A stretch of 64,000 nucleotides of DNA from Pomphorhynchus laevis (GCA_012934845.2 WNNJ02001248.1:124001-188000); one strand, 5' to 3'; shown: positions 1-10,587, numbered from the stretch's first letter. Numbers and translations are program-made. Notes: a model not told the origin generated them from the letters alone.

Positions 1-494
1 TGTATCTACCTTAATTAAACAATCGTTATGTGTCACTATAACATTAAATATGACCTTTTCAAAACCGGTCAAATGTTTTTCTTAAATTTATACTATCACC
101 GATTATCATTTACCTTTGACTACGTCTACAAATTCCAAAGGTAGTATTCTTGATCTAATAGCTATTCCTGTTCACATTGGTAGATTTCACACAAGTTTAA
201 TCTAGTTCAATCATTGTATTTCTGGCTACTTCTTAGTTCTTAATATTCCACGCTTACCATCGCTAAAACTTCTCAATTCTGTCCTTCAAATTATAAGACC
301 TTATACACTCTGTTTTGTTTTTTGTTTTTAATTTCTTCTCACCAACTCTGACTGTATTTCATTGTAATCTGTATATGGTAATCTTCCACGCTTACCATAT
401 AAGCGTGGAAGACTATATATCTTCCACGCTTCTCAATTCTGTCCTTCACATTTTATAATACCTACTCTCTATTTTGTTCTTGTTTAATTTCTTC
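1..494. other. AT-rich spacer with a partial duplication
   Basis: No gene is seen here. The stretch near 265-345 recurs in diverged form near 425-495 (both hold TCTCAATTCTGTCCTTCA), so the left flank of the following array is itself duplicated. A 12-bp inverted repeat, TCTTCCACGCTT with AAGCGTGGAAGA at 382-393 and 401-412, could form a hairpin. The piece near 343-370 resembles the spacer inside the array units (around 1578-1615), so it may be a diverged relative of it. Confidence 0.6.
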
Positions 495-529
495 TAATCA
501 GAGGCCGACTGCCCTTCGGCCTCTGATTA
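495..529. repeat. Perfect 14-bp palindrome at the array edge
   Basis: TAATCAGAGGCCGA at 495-508 is the exact reverse complement of 516-529, with a 7-nt loop. The right arm is LINE-A sequence; the left arm is not contiguous LINE-A sequence. The inversion therefore sits at the point where the tandem array begins. This looks like a template-switch or repair scar, not a functional hairpin. Confidence 0.7.
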
Positions 530-1066
530 TAGCACATGTATTGAGTAGACTTTTATATGCAGCTCCGGTTGTATACCCACGTACTGTGCATGAACATAAG
601 AAATCAGAGAGGGTACTTCGCAGGGCAACAAAGCTAGCACCAACGTTAGCGTCGCTGCCTTATGAAGACAGACTGAGATCATTAGGACTTGAGACCGTCA
701 CATGGACCCGTCGATACATGGATATGTGCCTTGTTTGGCATTTATTCCAACGTCCTCATCACCCACTTCGGAGTAGGGTTCAACTACGTGGTTCAAATGT
801 TCTTCGCGGTCATTCTTTAACTATTCGAAGAAACAGAGTACAGAAATTGGGCGCGATGCAATTTGATAGAAGAATTGTTGAGCTTTGGAACAACCTTGAT
901 GCAGACACCGTTGGATTCAGTTAACTTAATACTTTTAAAAGAAGACTACGAATGGATCAAGCAATGTTTCGTGTTGCATTTCCTTATTTTAATAACTAAT
1001 TAATTTATTTACGAACTTATTGTGAGCCAGCTATTTGAGCTAATGCTCGTATGTTGTTGAATGTAT
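505..1066 (+). pseudogene. LINE-A ORF2 C-terminal fragment, array copy 1
   Basis: The open part at 541-924 codes for the region after the reverse transcriptase of a CR1/Jockey-like LINE, with the hallmark SERVLRRATKLAPTLASLPY and the terminal RRIVELWNNLD block. It ends at an early stop near 922, where copies 2-4 read on through VNTFKRRLRMDQ. No reverse transcriptase core is present. The 3' untranslated part runs to a 16-bp target duplication at 1051-1066. Confidence 0.85.
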
Positions 1067-1548
1067 TTTTTTTAAAGAATAATAACTTTATTGAAAAAGA
1101 AAAGTAAATTTTACAAAAATTAGGTTCCCGTAAACGGGCCTATAAATGAGATTTATTGTCAGGAAAGATTGGATGTCTTCTACTTGATCGCGGCATTCGC
1201 AGACATAGTGAAGAAGACATAATTAGACTTCGAGCACAGCGCAAGACTCGCTGTGGTGGGTTGTCATAAGATTAATAGGTTTGGAACAGCTGGAACGTGG
1301 CGAGCGTAAGCATGCGGAAACTGATCGTGCGATTTCAAAACTGATGTCTCGTTTCATCTTTATGGCTAGATCAGGATAAGAACGCGTTGACCGATGCGTC
1401 AGTTTTGAAGCCGTAGTTTTGATTAATCTTTCCGCTTCTATGCCCATTCCTCCCGAAGTGGAGAAAATAAGAGGTATGAAAGACCCTCGTTCAACTAGCG
1501 CAATCCGTTCACTGTGTTTGGCTTTCTTGCGACTCTCGTTGTATTCGA
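1067..1548 (-). mobile_element. LINE-B 3' end, array copy 1 (5'-truncated)
   Basis: The reading frame 1223-1548 codes for the end of a restriction-like endonuclease LINE, from TFEYNESRKKAKHSERI through FIPLIFSTSGGMGIEAERL to a stop at 1223. The conserved 3' hairpin motif lies at 1123-1140 and a poly-A end, read as T in the plus strand, at 1067-1074. ATGTTGTTGAATGTAT occurs on both sides (1051-1066 and 1549-1564), a 16-bp target duplication, followed by (AAT)4 at 1565-1576. The element therefore inserted into the 3' end of LINE-A, next to its AAT tail. Confidence 0.88.
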
Positions 1549-1576
1549 ATGTTGTTGAATGTATAATAATAATAAT

Positions 1577-1798
1577 CAACTCAGACTGTATATAATTGTA
1601 AACAGTCTACTTATCGTAATTGTATAATTCCTAACTTTCCAACAACTTGGACAGCAATTTTTCTTGCAAATCACATATCACTAGATACAACAGAGTTTCG
1701 TGATTTGGCATCCAATGCAGATTTTCTAAGACAAACTTTGCCACTTTTTTATTTGCCTAAGATATATCATGCATCGTCTGTATATAATATAACTGGCT
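1577..1798 (+). other. Array spacer with a ~70-codon open stretch
   Basis: This spacer recurs at 3111-3332 and 4645-4866. From about 1578 to 1799 one plus-strand frame stays open without an ATG, reading TVYNCKQSTYRNC and later NFPTTWTAIFLANHISLDTT and FRDLASNADFLRQTLPLFYL. It looks protein-like but is not recognised. It could be a captured exon or part of an unknown transposon. Confidence 0.35.
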
Positions 1799-2600
1799 AA
1801 CAAGCTTGTGATAAATGTTTCGAAATCCAAACACATGCGTATTATTAGTAATGCTCGCAAGCAACTAATATCTGATTGTTACCAATATAAGGGCTGTATT
1901 GTGGAAAGTGTCGATAGTTACAAAGATTTAGGAGCATGGGTTACCTCTAATTTATCAACTAAAAAGCACACTGATCAAGCTTGTGCCAACTCCAATAAAA
2001 TGACAGGTATGATTCGACGCGCGTTTGTTCGCGCTAATCCGACTGCTCTTCGGCCTCTGATTTTAGGACATGTATTGAGTAGACTTTTATATGCAGCTCC
2101 GGTTGTATACCTACGTACTGTGCATGAACATAAGAAATCAGAGAGTGTACTTCGCAGGGCAACAAAGCGAGCACCAACGTTGGCGTCGCTGCCTTATGAA
2201 GACAGGCTGAGATCATTAGGACTTGAGACCGTCATATGGACCCGTCAGTACATAGACATGTGCCTTGTTTGGCATTTATTCCAACGTCCTCATCACCCAC
2301 TTCGGAGTAGGGTTCAACTACGTGGTTCAAATGTTCTTCGCGGTCATTCTTTAACTATTCGAAGAAACAGAGTACAGAAATTGGGCGCGATGCAATTTGA
2401 TAGAAGAATTGTTGAGCTTTGGAACAACCTTGATGCAGACACCGTTGGATGCAGTTCAGTGAATACTTTTAAAAGAAGACTACGAATGGATCAATCAATG
2501 TTTCGTGTTGCATTTCCTTATTTTAATAACTAATTAATTTATTTACGAACTTATTGTGAGCCAGCTATTTGAGCTAATGCTCGTATGTTGTTGAATGTAT
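1799..2600 (+). pseudogene. LINE-A ORF2 C-terminal fragment, array copy 2
   Basis: The open frame 1808-2533 (241 aa) starts inside the region after the YADD motif (NVSKSKHMRIISNARKQ) and runs to the natural C terminus AFPYFNN. It matches about the last 240 residues of the 899-codon frame at 43,954-46,653. The start methionine is an internal residue, so this is a fragment and not a gene. The junction with the spacer is at about 1799. Confidence 0.88.
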
Positions 2601-3082
2601 TTTTTTTAAAGAATAATAACTTTATTGAAAAAGAAAAGTAAATTTTACAAAAATTAGGTTCCCGTAAACGGGCCTATAAATGAGATTTATTGTCAGGAAA
2701 GATTGGATGTCTTCTACTTGATCGCGGCATTCGCAGACATAGTGAAGAAGACATAATTAGACTTCGAGCACAGCGCAAGACTCGCTGTGGTGGGTTGTCA
2801 TAAGATTAATAGGTTTGGAACAGCTGGAACGTGGCGAGCGTAAGCATGCGGAAACTGATCGTGCGATTTCAAAACTGATGTCTCGTTTCATCTTTATGGC
2901 TAGATCAGGATAAGAACGCGTTGACCGATGCGTCAGTTTTGAAGCCGTAGTTTTGATTAATCTTTCCGCTTCTATGCCCATTCCTCCCGAAGTGGAGAAA
3001 ATAAGAGGTATGAAAGACCCTCGTTCAACTAGCGCAATCCGTTCACTGTGTTTGGCTTTCTTGCGACTCTCGTTGTATTCGA
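2601..3082 (-). mobile_element. LINE-B 3' end, array copy 2
   Basis: This is the same insertion carried along by the 1,534-bp duplication, with an identical C-terminal frame (2757-3082), the 3' motif at 2657-2674 and the same 16-bp flanking repeats. It is not an independent insertion. Confidence 0.88.
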
Positions 3083-3332
3083 ATGTTGTTGAATGTATAA
3101 TAATAATAATCAACTCAGACTGTATATAATTGTAAACAGTCTACTTATCGTAATTGTATAATTCCTAACTTTCCAACAACTTGGACAGCAATTTTTCTTG
3201 CAAATCACATATCACTAGATACAACAGAGTTTCGTGATTTGGCATCCAATGCAGATTTTCTAAGACAAACTTTGCCACTTTTTTATTTGCCTAAGATATA
3301 TCATGCATCGTCTGTATATAATATAACTGGCT

Positions 3333-4134
3333 AACAAGCTTGTGATAAATGTTTCGAAATCCAAACACATGCGTATTATTAGTAATGCTCGCAAGCAACT
3401 AATATCTGATTGTTACCAATATAAGGGCTGTATTGTGGAAAGTGTCGATAGTTACAAAGATTTAGGAGCATGGGTTACCTCTAATTTATCAACTAGAAAG
3501 CACACTGATCAAGCTTGTGCCAACTCCAATAAAATGACAGGTATGATTCGACGCGCGTTTGTTCGCGCTAATCCGACTGCTCTTCGGCCTCTGATTTTAG
3601 GACATGTATTGAGTAGACTTTTATATGCAGCTCCGGTTGTATACCTACGTACTGTGCATGAACATAAGAAATCAGAGAGGGTACTTCGCAGGGCAACAAA
3701 GCGAGCACCAACGTTGGCGTCGCTGCCTTATGAAGACAGGCTGAGATCATTAGGACTTGAGACCGTCATATGGACCCGTCAGTACATAGACATGTGCCTT
3801 GTTTGGCATTTATTCCAACGTCCTCATCACCCACTTCGGAGTAGGGTTCAACTACGTGGTTCAAATGTTCTTCGCGGTCATTCTTTAACTATTCGAAGAA
3901 ACAGAGTACAGAAATTGGGCGCGATGCAATTTGATAGAAGAATTGTTGAGCTTTGGAACAACCTTGATGCAGACACCGTTGGATGCAGTTCAGTGAATAC
4001 TTTTAAAAGAAGACTACGAATGGATCAATCAATGTTTCGTGTTGCATTTCCTTATTTTAATAACTAATTAATTTATTTACGAACTTATTGTGAGCCAGCT
4101 ATTTGAGCTAATGCTCGTATGTTGTTGAATGTAT
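3333..4134 (+). pseudogene. LINE-A ORF2 C-terminal fragment, array copy 3
   Basis: Open frame 3342-4067 is copy 2 displaced by 1,534 bp, with very few substitutions (for example STRKHTD where copy 2 has STKKHTD). It has the same boundaries as copy 2 at the spacer and at the LINE-B insertion. Confidence 0.88.
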
Positions 4135-4616
4135 TTTTTTTAAAGAATAATAACTTTATTGGAAAAGAAAAGTAAATTTTACAAAAATTAGGTTCCCGTA
4201 AACGGGCCTATAAATGAGATTTATTGTCAGGAAAGATTGGATGTCTTCTACTTGATCGCGGCATTCGCAGACATAGTGAAGAAGACATAATTAGACTTCG
4301 AGCACAGCGCAAGACTCGCTGTGGTGGGTTGTCATAAGATTAATAGGTTTGGAACAGCTGGAACGTGGCGAGCGTAAGCATGCGGAAACTGATCGTGCGA
4401 TTTCAAAACTGATGTCTCGTTTCATCTTTATGGCTAGATCAGGATAAGAACGCGTTGACCGATGCGTCAGTTTTGAAGCCGTAGTTTTGATTAATCTTTC
4501 CGCTTCTATGCCCATTCCTCCCGAAGTGGAGAAAATAAGAGGTATGAAAGACCCTCGTTCAACTAGCGCAATCCGTTCACTGTGTTTGGCTTTCTTGCGA
4601 CTCTCGTTGTATTCGA
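4135..4616 (-). mobile_element. LINE-B 3' end, array copy 3
   Basis: Third duplicated copy, with C-terminal frame 4291-4616 and 3' motif at 4191-4208. The translated part matches copies 1 and 2 exactly. Confidence 0.88.
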
Positions 4617-4866
4617 ATGTTGTTGAATGTATAATAATAATAATCAACTCAGACTGTATATAATTGTAAACAGTCTACTTATCGTAATTGTATAATTCCT
4701 AACTTTCCAACAACTTGGACAGCAATTTTTCTTGCAAATCACATATCACTAGATACAACAGAGTTTCGTGATTTGGCATCCAATGCAGATTTTCTAAGAC
4801 AAACTTTGCCACTTTTTTATTTGCCTAAGATATATCATGCATCGTCTGTATATAATATAACTGGCT

Positions 4867-5668
4867 AACAAGCTTGTGATAAATGTTTCGAAATCCAGAC
4901 ACATGCGTATTATTAGTAATGCTCGCAAGCAACTAATATCTGATTGTTACCAATATAAGGGCTGTATTGTGGAAAGTGTCGATAGTTACAAAGATTTAGG
5001 AGCATGGGTTACCTCTAATTTATCAACTAGAAAGCACACTGATCAAGCTTGTGCCAACTCCAATAAAATGACAGGTATGATTCGACGCGCGTTTGTTCGC
5101 GCTAATCCGACTGCTCTTCGGCCTCTGATTTTAGGACATGTATTGAGTAGACTTTTATATGCAGCTCCGGTTGTATACCTACGTACTGTGCATGAACATA
5201 AGAAATCAGAGAGGGTACTTCGCAGGGCAACAAAGCGAGCACCAACGTTGGCGTCGCTGCCTTATGAAGACAGGCTGAGATCATTAGGACTTGAGACCGT
5301 CATATGGACCCGTCAGTACATAGACATGTGCCTTGTTTGGCATTTATTCCAACGTCCTCATCACCCACTTCGGAGTAGGGTTCAACTACGTGGTTCAAAT
5401 GTTCTTCGCGGTCATTCTTTAACTATTCGAAGAAACAGAGTACAGAAATTGGGCGCGATGCAATTTGATAGAAGAATTGTTGAGCTTTGGAACAACCTTG
5501 ATGCAGACACCGTTGGATGCAGTTCAGTGAATACTTTTAAAAGAAGACTACGAATGGATCAATCAATGTTTCGTGTTGCATTTCCTTATTTTAATAACTA
5601 ATTAATTTATTTACGAACTTATTGTGAGCCAGCTATTTGAGCTAATGCTCGTATGTTGTTGAATATAT
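4867..5668 (+). pseudogene. LINE-A ORF2 C-terminal fragment, array copy 4
   Basis: Open frame 4876-5601 is the last unit of the array. It differs from copy 3 at one residue near its start (SKSRHMRI). Unlike the earlier copies its 3' end carries no LINE-B insertion at the 16-bp target; the tail runs into ATATATAATAAAG and then a different LINE-B relic. Confidence 0.88.
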
Positions 5669-5689
5669 AATAAAGTACTATAATCGGAC

Positions 5690-6068
5690 AATAAAAAAAT
5701 TAAAAATAATTTCTTTTTGCACAATTTACAGACAGTCTACTGCTTCCCGCAAATGGGACATTTATATAAATGTCAGTTATGAGTAATTGTTGATCCTCTA
5801 TTTTATGTCCTTTCTTCTGTATCATCGTTGCGATACAATTGAGACGCAGGAATTCGAGTTGCTTGAATGCACATTGAGACTTCGAGCGAAACACAATCAG
5901 AATATTGACGTCTAGTTCGCATCAAATCTTTTGCTGCTATCCAGCTGATTACATGTGAAGCTTCTCGCCCGATTCCTCCAGTTGTTGAGAAGATCATCGG
6001 CAGGAATATCCCTCTCTCCACCTTATGTATTCGCACTTGATATTTGTCATGCTTCCGCTGTGAGTGAT
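5690..6068 (-). pseudogene. LINE-B relic, endonuclease C terminus
   Basis: Translation of about 6068 down to 5803 gives AYHSQRKHDKYQVRIHKVER, then GIFLPMIFSTTGGIGREASH, the C-terminal block of the LINE-B family. The conserved 3' hairpin lies at 5742-5759, followed by an A-rich end near 5690. The 5' side stops abruptly at about 6070, where the Naiad tail begins. This copy is more diverged than those in the array. Confidence 0.8.
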
Positions 6069-6195
6069 ATGCGTGATATGAGATTTTAAACTCTTAGTGG
6101 CAAATTTTTATGGATGGATAATAAATAATATACTTTGCATTAGAATAAGATACTAGATAGTTATTTCAGAGGAAATACATCATTAGCATGTATTT

Positions 6196-6252
6196 GGCCC
6201 CGCTGCTATGTTGGGTAGAGGAGTTAGGGGCCGAAACCTGATAGCATAGCAG
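6196..6252 (+). ncRNA. Pseudoknot-type RNA fold in the Naiad tail
   Basis: GGCCCC (6196-6201) pairs with GGGGCC (6227-6232), and CTGCTATG (6203-6210) pairs with CATAGCAG (6245-6252). The two helices interleave, which gives a pseudoknot. The same order occurs in the right arm (minus strand, 6843-6787, one mismatch in helix 2) and in a distant copy at 62,690-62,745. In that copy a G-C pair of helix 1 has become A-T on both sides. The interleaved order is reminiscent of self-cleaving ribozymes, but no known class was matched. A CTGATGA box follows at about 6259 in most copies. Confidence 0.45.
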
Positions 6253-6786
6253 TTCCTCCTGATGACCTCTAATTCTTATTCTGATACAACGTCTGTTATT
6301 TATTAGTCAATTCATAAAAATGACGTTTATTTTAAATTTTATTTTTTATTTTTTATTTTTATTTTTATTTTTTAACTTGATTTAAATTATAGAAAATCTA
6401 AAAACAATTATTAATTTTATTATTTAATTATTAAATTTTGATTTAGCATTATTATGTTTTGTTTATTTTATAATTATATAACAATACGTAGACTCAGTTA
6501 GCTGATTTAATATGAATTAAATCAGCTAACTCAGTTAGCTGATTAAATATGAATTAAATCAGCTAACTGAGTCTACGTATTTAATATAATTATAAAATAA
6601 ACAAAACATAATAATGCTAAATCAAAATTTAATAATTAAATAATAAAATTAATAATTGTTTTGAGATTTTTTATAACTTTAAATCAAGTTAAAAAATAAA
6701 AATTTAAAATAAACGTCATTTTTATGAATTGACTAATAAATAACAGACGTTGTATCAGAATAAGAATTAGAGGTCATCAGGAGGAA

Positions 6787-6843
6787 CTGCTTTGCTATCA
6801 GGTTTCGGCCCCTAACTCCTCTACCCAACATAGCAGCGGGGCC
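6787..6843 (-). ncRNA. Second copy of the Naiad tail pseudoknot
   Basis: On the minus strand GGCCCC and GGGGCC form helix 1, and CTGCTATG pairs with CAAAGCAG with one A-A mismatch. It lies directly downstream of the PLE stop codon, in the sense orientation of that element. Confidence 0.45.
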
Positions 6844-6910
6844 AAATACATGCTAATGATGTATTTCCTCTGAAATAACTATCTAGTATCTTATTCTAAT
6901 ACAAAGTATA

Positions 6911-8820
6911 TTATTTATTATCCATCCATAAAAATTTGCCACTTAAGAGTTTAAATTTATTCTTTATATTATTGTGTTGATTTATATATTTTACTATTTT
7001 CTGCTTGATGTTATTTTTATAGTAACCTAGTTTAAAATATGTATCTATTAAATTATTTAAATGATTTTGAAGAAAGCCAATATCATTACATATTGTTGCA
7101 ATTCTTAAAATTTCATTATTTAATGTATTATATTTTATATTATATGGTATGCATGAATGCTCATGCAAAAATATGTTTCTTGTAAATTTAAATATGTCAT
7201 CTTTACGATATAAATTAATAGTAGTTTTAGTTAATGTTAATTTAATGTTCATATCTAGATATACACCTTCTTTATCATTAATATTGGTTTTGTTAAGAAT
7301 AAGGCTTTCTGGATAAATGTGCTCACTAATTGAATAAAAATTATTAGAATTAAATACACATATATCATCAATGTATCGAAACATATATTTCATATATTTA
7401 TATTGTTTAGATTTAGTTTTTACACAGTTATGAACAAATTCATATTCTATAAAGCTTAAAAACAAGTCAGCTATAATTGGGCTACTATTACCACCCATTG
7501 GAACACCTTTTACTTGTCTAAATATAGATGTCCCTACTTTTAAATAATTTTGATTTATCAAAATATTTAAGGATTCTATTAATTCAATTTTATCCATATA
7601 TTTATATTTACTTGATGGTTTAATTTTTGTTAGATAGGCGTTATAATTATTATAACATATATATGTATATCTTTTTCCGAATATAAGATTAATTAATTTT
7701 ACTAACGCTTCTTTAATATCTACTAAATCTAGATTTGTATAAAGCGTACTAAAATCGTATGTATTTATATTTTGAAAATTTATTCCTTTTGTCTGTTCTA
7801 AAAATTCTTTTGTAGAATTAATACTGAAATAGTGTTTTATACCAGTATTAATTTCGATTATCCTTGCAATATTTTTTAAAATGTGCTTTAATTACTTTAA
7901 GTATTTTATTCATATAGACAGAAAGTGGTTTTAATGTACATTTAAACGCACTACATATGAACCTAGGTTTTATTGGATTTTTATGTGATTTTGGATTCCA
8001 ATATAATATAGGTATAGTTTTATTATCTAATTCAACCTTTATACCCTTTTTATCCATTATAGAACAGTGACTTGTAATAATTGTTTCTAAACTCAACTCA
8101 CTACATTCATATGTTGGATTTACATTTAAATCATTAGAATTAACCTCTTTCATTAGTATATCATAATAAAGCTTTTTACATATGAAGACAAAGTTATTAC
8201 TAGCTTTATCAATAGTTGTTATTATAGAGTTATCCTTTAATTTAGTAATTTTATTAATTTTATCTTTCCTTTTATAATGGTTTGTTATTTTCATTTTATT
8301 TTTAATTTTATCAAATATATAATCTTTCCAAATTTTTATCTTAGATATATTCGAGCTTTCACTATTAATCAGCTTACTAAAGTAATCATTTAAGTTATTA
8401 TATAACGAACTGTAAATTTTATTTTTGTCGTTGTTGTTATTTAATCTATATTTATACCCTTTTGATAGCAGCTTTCTTAATTCACAATTTTCAATTAATT
8501 CTAGATTATGGGTACATATATGTTCATTTATTTTATCAAAACTAAGACTTTTACAATTGCATTCTGTTTCCATTATGTTTCTAATATTATCGTTACATAT
8601 TGATTTTAATTCTTTATTATAATTACAAATTTTTCGTCCTAATGGTGGTAGGAGTTTATACCTTATTTTAGGAATATATTTACTTAAATCTGATCCCTAT
8701 TATTTCTTTACTTTTAGAATTATTTAAAAGTCCGGCTATATTTATGTTATCTATACATTTATTAATGAAGTTTATGGTTAATGTATATTTTTGACTTTGT
8801 ACAAGTTATATGAAATCTTA
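6911..8820 (-). mobile_element. Naiad-type Penelope-like element, reverse transcriptase
   Basis: PLEs copy themselves with a telomerase-related reverse transcriptase. Two long frames (7848-8573 and 6911-7597) show the N-terminal motif HICTHNLELIENCELRKLLS, the KSHKNPIKPRFICSAFKCT block, YDFSTLYT, GVPMGGNSSPIIADLFL and the catalytic FRYIDD. These match the Naiad/Chlamys clade, in which the GIY-YIG nuclease is N-terminal. Sense-strand sequence continues upstream to about 8820 (INFINKCIDNINIAGLLNN), but I see no GIY-YIG domain, so the 5' end is missing. The element is broken, with about two breaks, yet otherwise well preserved. It ends in the palindrome described separately. Confidence 0.85.
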
Positions 8821-9329
8821 TATAAAATTTTTAAATTATTTAAACTGTGAAGAATAAACTCAGAAAGGTGCAAATACGATCAGACTCATCTACGAGTTAG
8901 ACGATCCGGGATTCCCGAGTCTTCGTTTTAATGTTATGATCTTGTTTGATTTAATTTCTAACGCTTATCATAATGTTTAAATTTCAGATTTAAAAGGGCT
9001 GAACGAACAGCCAAAATATTTAAATAAAATTCACGAGTTTTAATTCTCGGGGATGCAAAACGAAAACAATTTATTTTGACCAGAATGCAACATTATTCGA
9101 TATTTGCTATGTATCAAATCAAAATAATTTATGAAGATAATAGTCTTATAGAAGTAAAGTAAAATCATATAAAGAAATCAGTTGTATAGAATTTAGCGAA
9201 GATACATTTAAAATATTTTAAATTGAAGAAATTTGGAAATTCAGTATATAGATCCATTAAAGCTAATTGAAAACATCCTAAAATGTATTAATAAAAATGA
9301 CATGGTTTTGAATAAAAAGAATAGTTGTA
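8821..9329. other. AT-rich spacer
   Basis: No gene is seen. AGACTC and GAGTCT near 8880-8930 can pair around a CCGGGATTCCCG core, which gives a small branched fold. The stretch may be further PLE flank, but this is not shown. Confidence 0.4.
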
Positions 9330-9830
9330 TTTATGTGTGTTCCTCATGATGACCTCTGATCATCATGAGGAACATCATGATGATCGTCTGCTATTTATTA
9401 GCCAATTCATAAAAATGACTTTTATTTTAAATTTCATTTTTTTATTTTAACCTGATTAAAATTATAAAAAATCTTATAACAATTATTTATAATTATTTAT
9501 TATCTAATTATTAAATTTTGATGTATTAATTTCCTCCTGATGATTTCTTATTCCTTATTGTATAAATATAAATTGTATAATCGAGGAATAGTGTACGAAA
9601 CCTGATAGCATAGCAGTTCCTCCTGATGACTTTTAATTCTTATTCTGATACAATGTCTGTTATTTATTATTCAATGCATAAAAGATGATTTTTATTTCAA
9701 ATTTCAGTTTTTTATTTTAAATGATATAAATTATAAAAACTCTTATAACAATTATTAATTTTATTATTTAATTATTAAATTTTGATTTAGCATTATTATT
9801 ATGTTTTGTTTATTTTACAAAAAAATTAAA
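9330..9830 (+). repeat. Fragments of the Naiad 3' tail
   Basis: Two partial plus-strand copies of the Naiad tail lie here. The one at about 9595-9830 keeps CGAAACCTGATAGCATAGCA and the CTGATGA box, but only the 3' half of the pseudoknot. The one at about 9330-9500 has the box altered to ATGATGA and a local inversion (ATGATGACC with ATCATCATGAGG). A third CTGATGA box stands at about 9538. Confidence 0.65.
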
Positions 9831-9986
9831 ATTTTGTTTAAATATTTATCTGAGCGATTTAATTAAATCTGAGCAATTTAATTTTACATCAATTGAGGAT
9901 ATCACCTAACTTATCGAAATACTCGACATATCTGCTATCAATAATACACATACTCATGTATGTGTGTCGACACAGGTAAAAATTTC

Positions 9987-9994
9987 TATAAATA
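9987..9994 (+). promoter_or_regulatory. TATA box
   Basis: TATAAATA lies 58 bp before the ATG at 10,052 and follows AT-rich sequence. The spacing allows a transcription start near 10,015-10,025 and a short leader. It is the only clear core-promoter motif found next to a spliced reading frame in the window. Confidence 0.5.
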
Positions 9995-10051
9995 CGGCAA
10001 AATGCTCGTGAACGCAGTGAAAATTGCAAATTACCTGAGTTAGCATACAAC

Positions 10052-10353
10052 ATGGATCATAATGTTAGAACAAAAACGTTACAGAAAATAAACTCTAATT
10101 TGTAAGTTAAGTTATCCCTAGTATTTCTGCTTTATAATTTACTTTTCCAAAAAAGAGTTACCACTATAGCTATTGCCAGCATTATCTCCATAGTGATAGT
10201 TATTTCAGTAGGCCTAGGTGTTGGACTTGGCCTACGTACATCGAATAATTCAAGCAGTACAGCCTCAGATACATTAAGCTCGTCAACTTCAAACGGAGGA
10301 GGTTATTCAAACAATATAGTCCTAAATACATCAATCCCGTTAACTTCAAGTAA
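10052..10353 (+). CDS. 5' exons of a type II membrane protein
   Basis: Exon 1 (10052-10101) codes for MDHNVRTKTLQKINSN and ends in phase 2 at a consensus GTAAGT donor. A 54-nt intron ends at AAAAAAG (10155). Exon 2 (from 10156) restores the frame with a hydrophobic segment, TTIAIASIISIVIVISVGLG, then a Ser/Thr-rich stretch (SNNSSSTASDTLSSSTSNGG). This is the plan of a type II membrane protein with an extracellular stalk. Exon 2 ends either at 10349 (strong GTAAGT donor, phase 1) or at 10353 (weak GTGATT donor, phase 2); only the second fits the phase of the downstream repeated exons. The product is not recognised. It appears to be a host gene, since no transposon domain is present. Confidence 0.6.
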
Positions 10354-10587
10354 GTGATTTGTTGCATTTGCTTCTTTGTTGTAAACTTATTGTAAAGAAT
10401 AACTTTCTATTATTAACTTTTTAAAAATATAGATTTTAAATTATATGTATTTAAAGTTTTTGTCTATGAGTGCATCTAACTTATTCGTGAAATTTCGAAA
10501 ACTTGAGATTTATCATTTTAGTTCGGTTTTATAAAATTGTACGCTTTGGCTTTTATCGTTGTATAAATATATAAACTATTTGTATCT

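Larger units (their letters stand above)
505..5668. repeat. Tandem array, 1,534-bp unit, about 3.4 copies
   Basis: The same block recurs with an exact 1,534-bp offset (for example 1808, 3342 and 4876). Each unit holds the 3' end of LINE-A on the plus strand, a 5'-truncated LINE-B on the minus strand and a ~220-bp spacer. Units 2-4 differ at only a few positions, so the amplification is recent. The first, partial unit differs more and its LINE-A part resembles the LINE-A copy at 44-46.6 kb (for example VYPRTV where later units have VYLRTV). Tandem segmental duplication explains this better than repeated insertion. Confidence 0.9.
6085..6957. repeat. Large palindrome made of two Naiad 3' tails
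   Basis: The left arm (6085 to about 6533) reads the PLE 3' end on the plus strand; the right arm reads the same tail on the minus strand and is continuous with the reverse transcriptase gene at 6911-8573. Both arms include the coding end FLWMDNK and its stop. The arms differ by scattered substitutions and a T-rich insertion in the left arm. The centre (6485-6579) is a nested palindrome built on CAGTTAGCTGATT. Tail-to-tail copies and pseudo-LTR rearrangements are known for PLEs. Confidence 0.85.

Noticed and set aside
2034-2216. Short minus-strand frame repeated in array units
   Set aside because: It is antisense to LINE-A and simply follows the duplication.
6196-6290. Hammerhead ribozyme built on the CTGATGA box of the Naiad tail
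   Set aside because: No GAAA box with matching stems follows the box. The upstream CGAAAC leaves too little sequence for two stems.
8880-8965. Hammerhead-like GATGAGTC on the minus strand
   Set aside because: The conserved CU before GATGA is missing and no GAAA box lies at the right distance.
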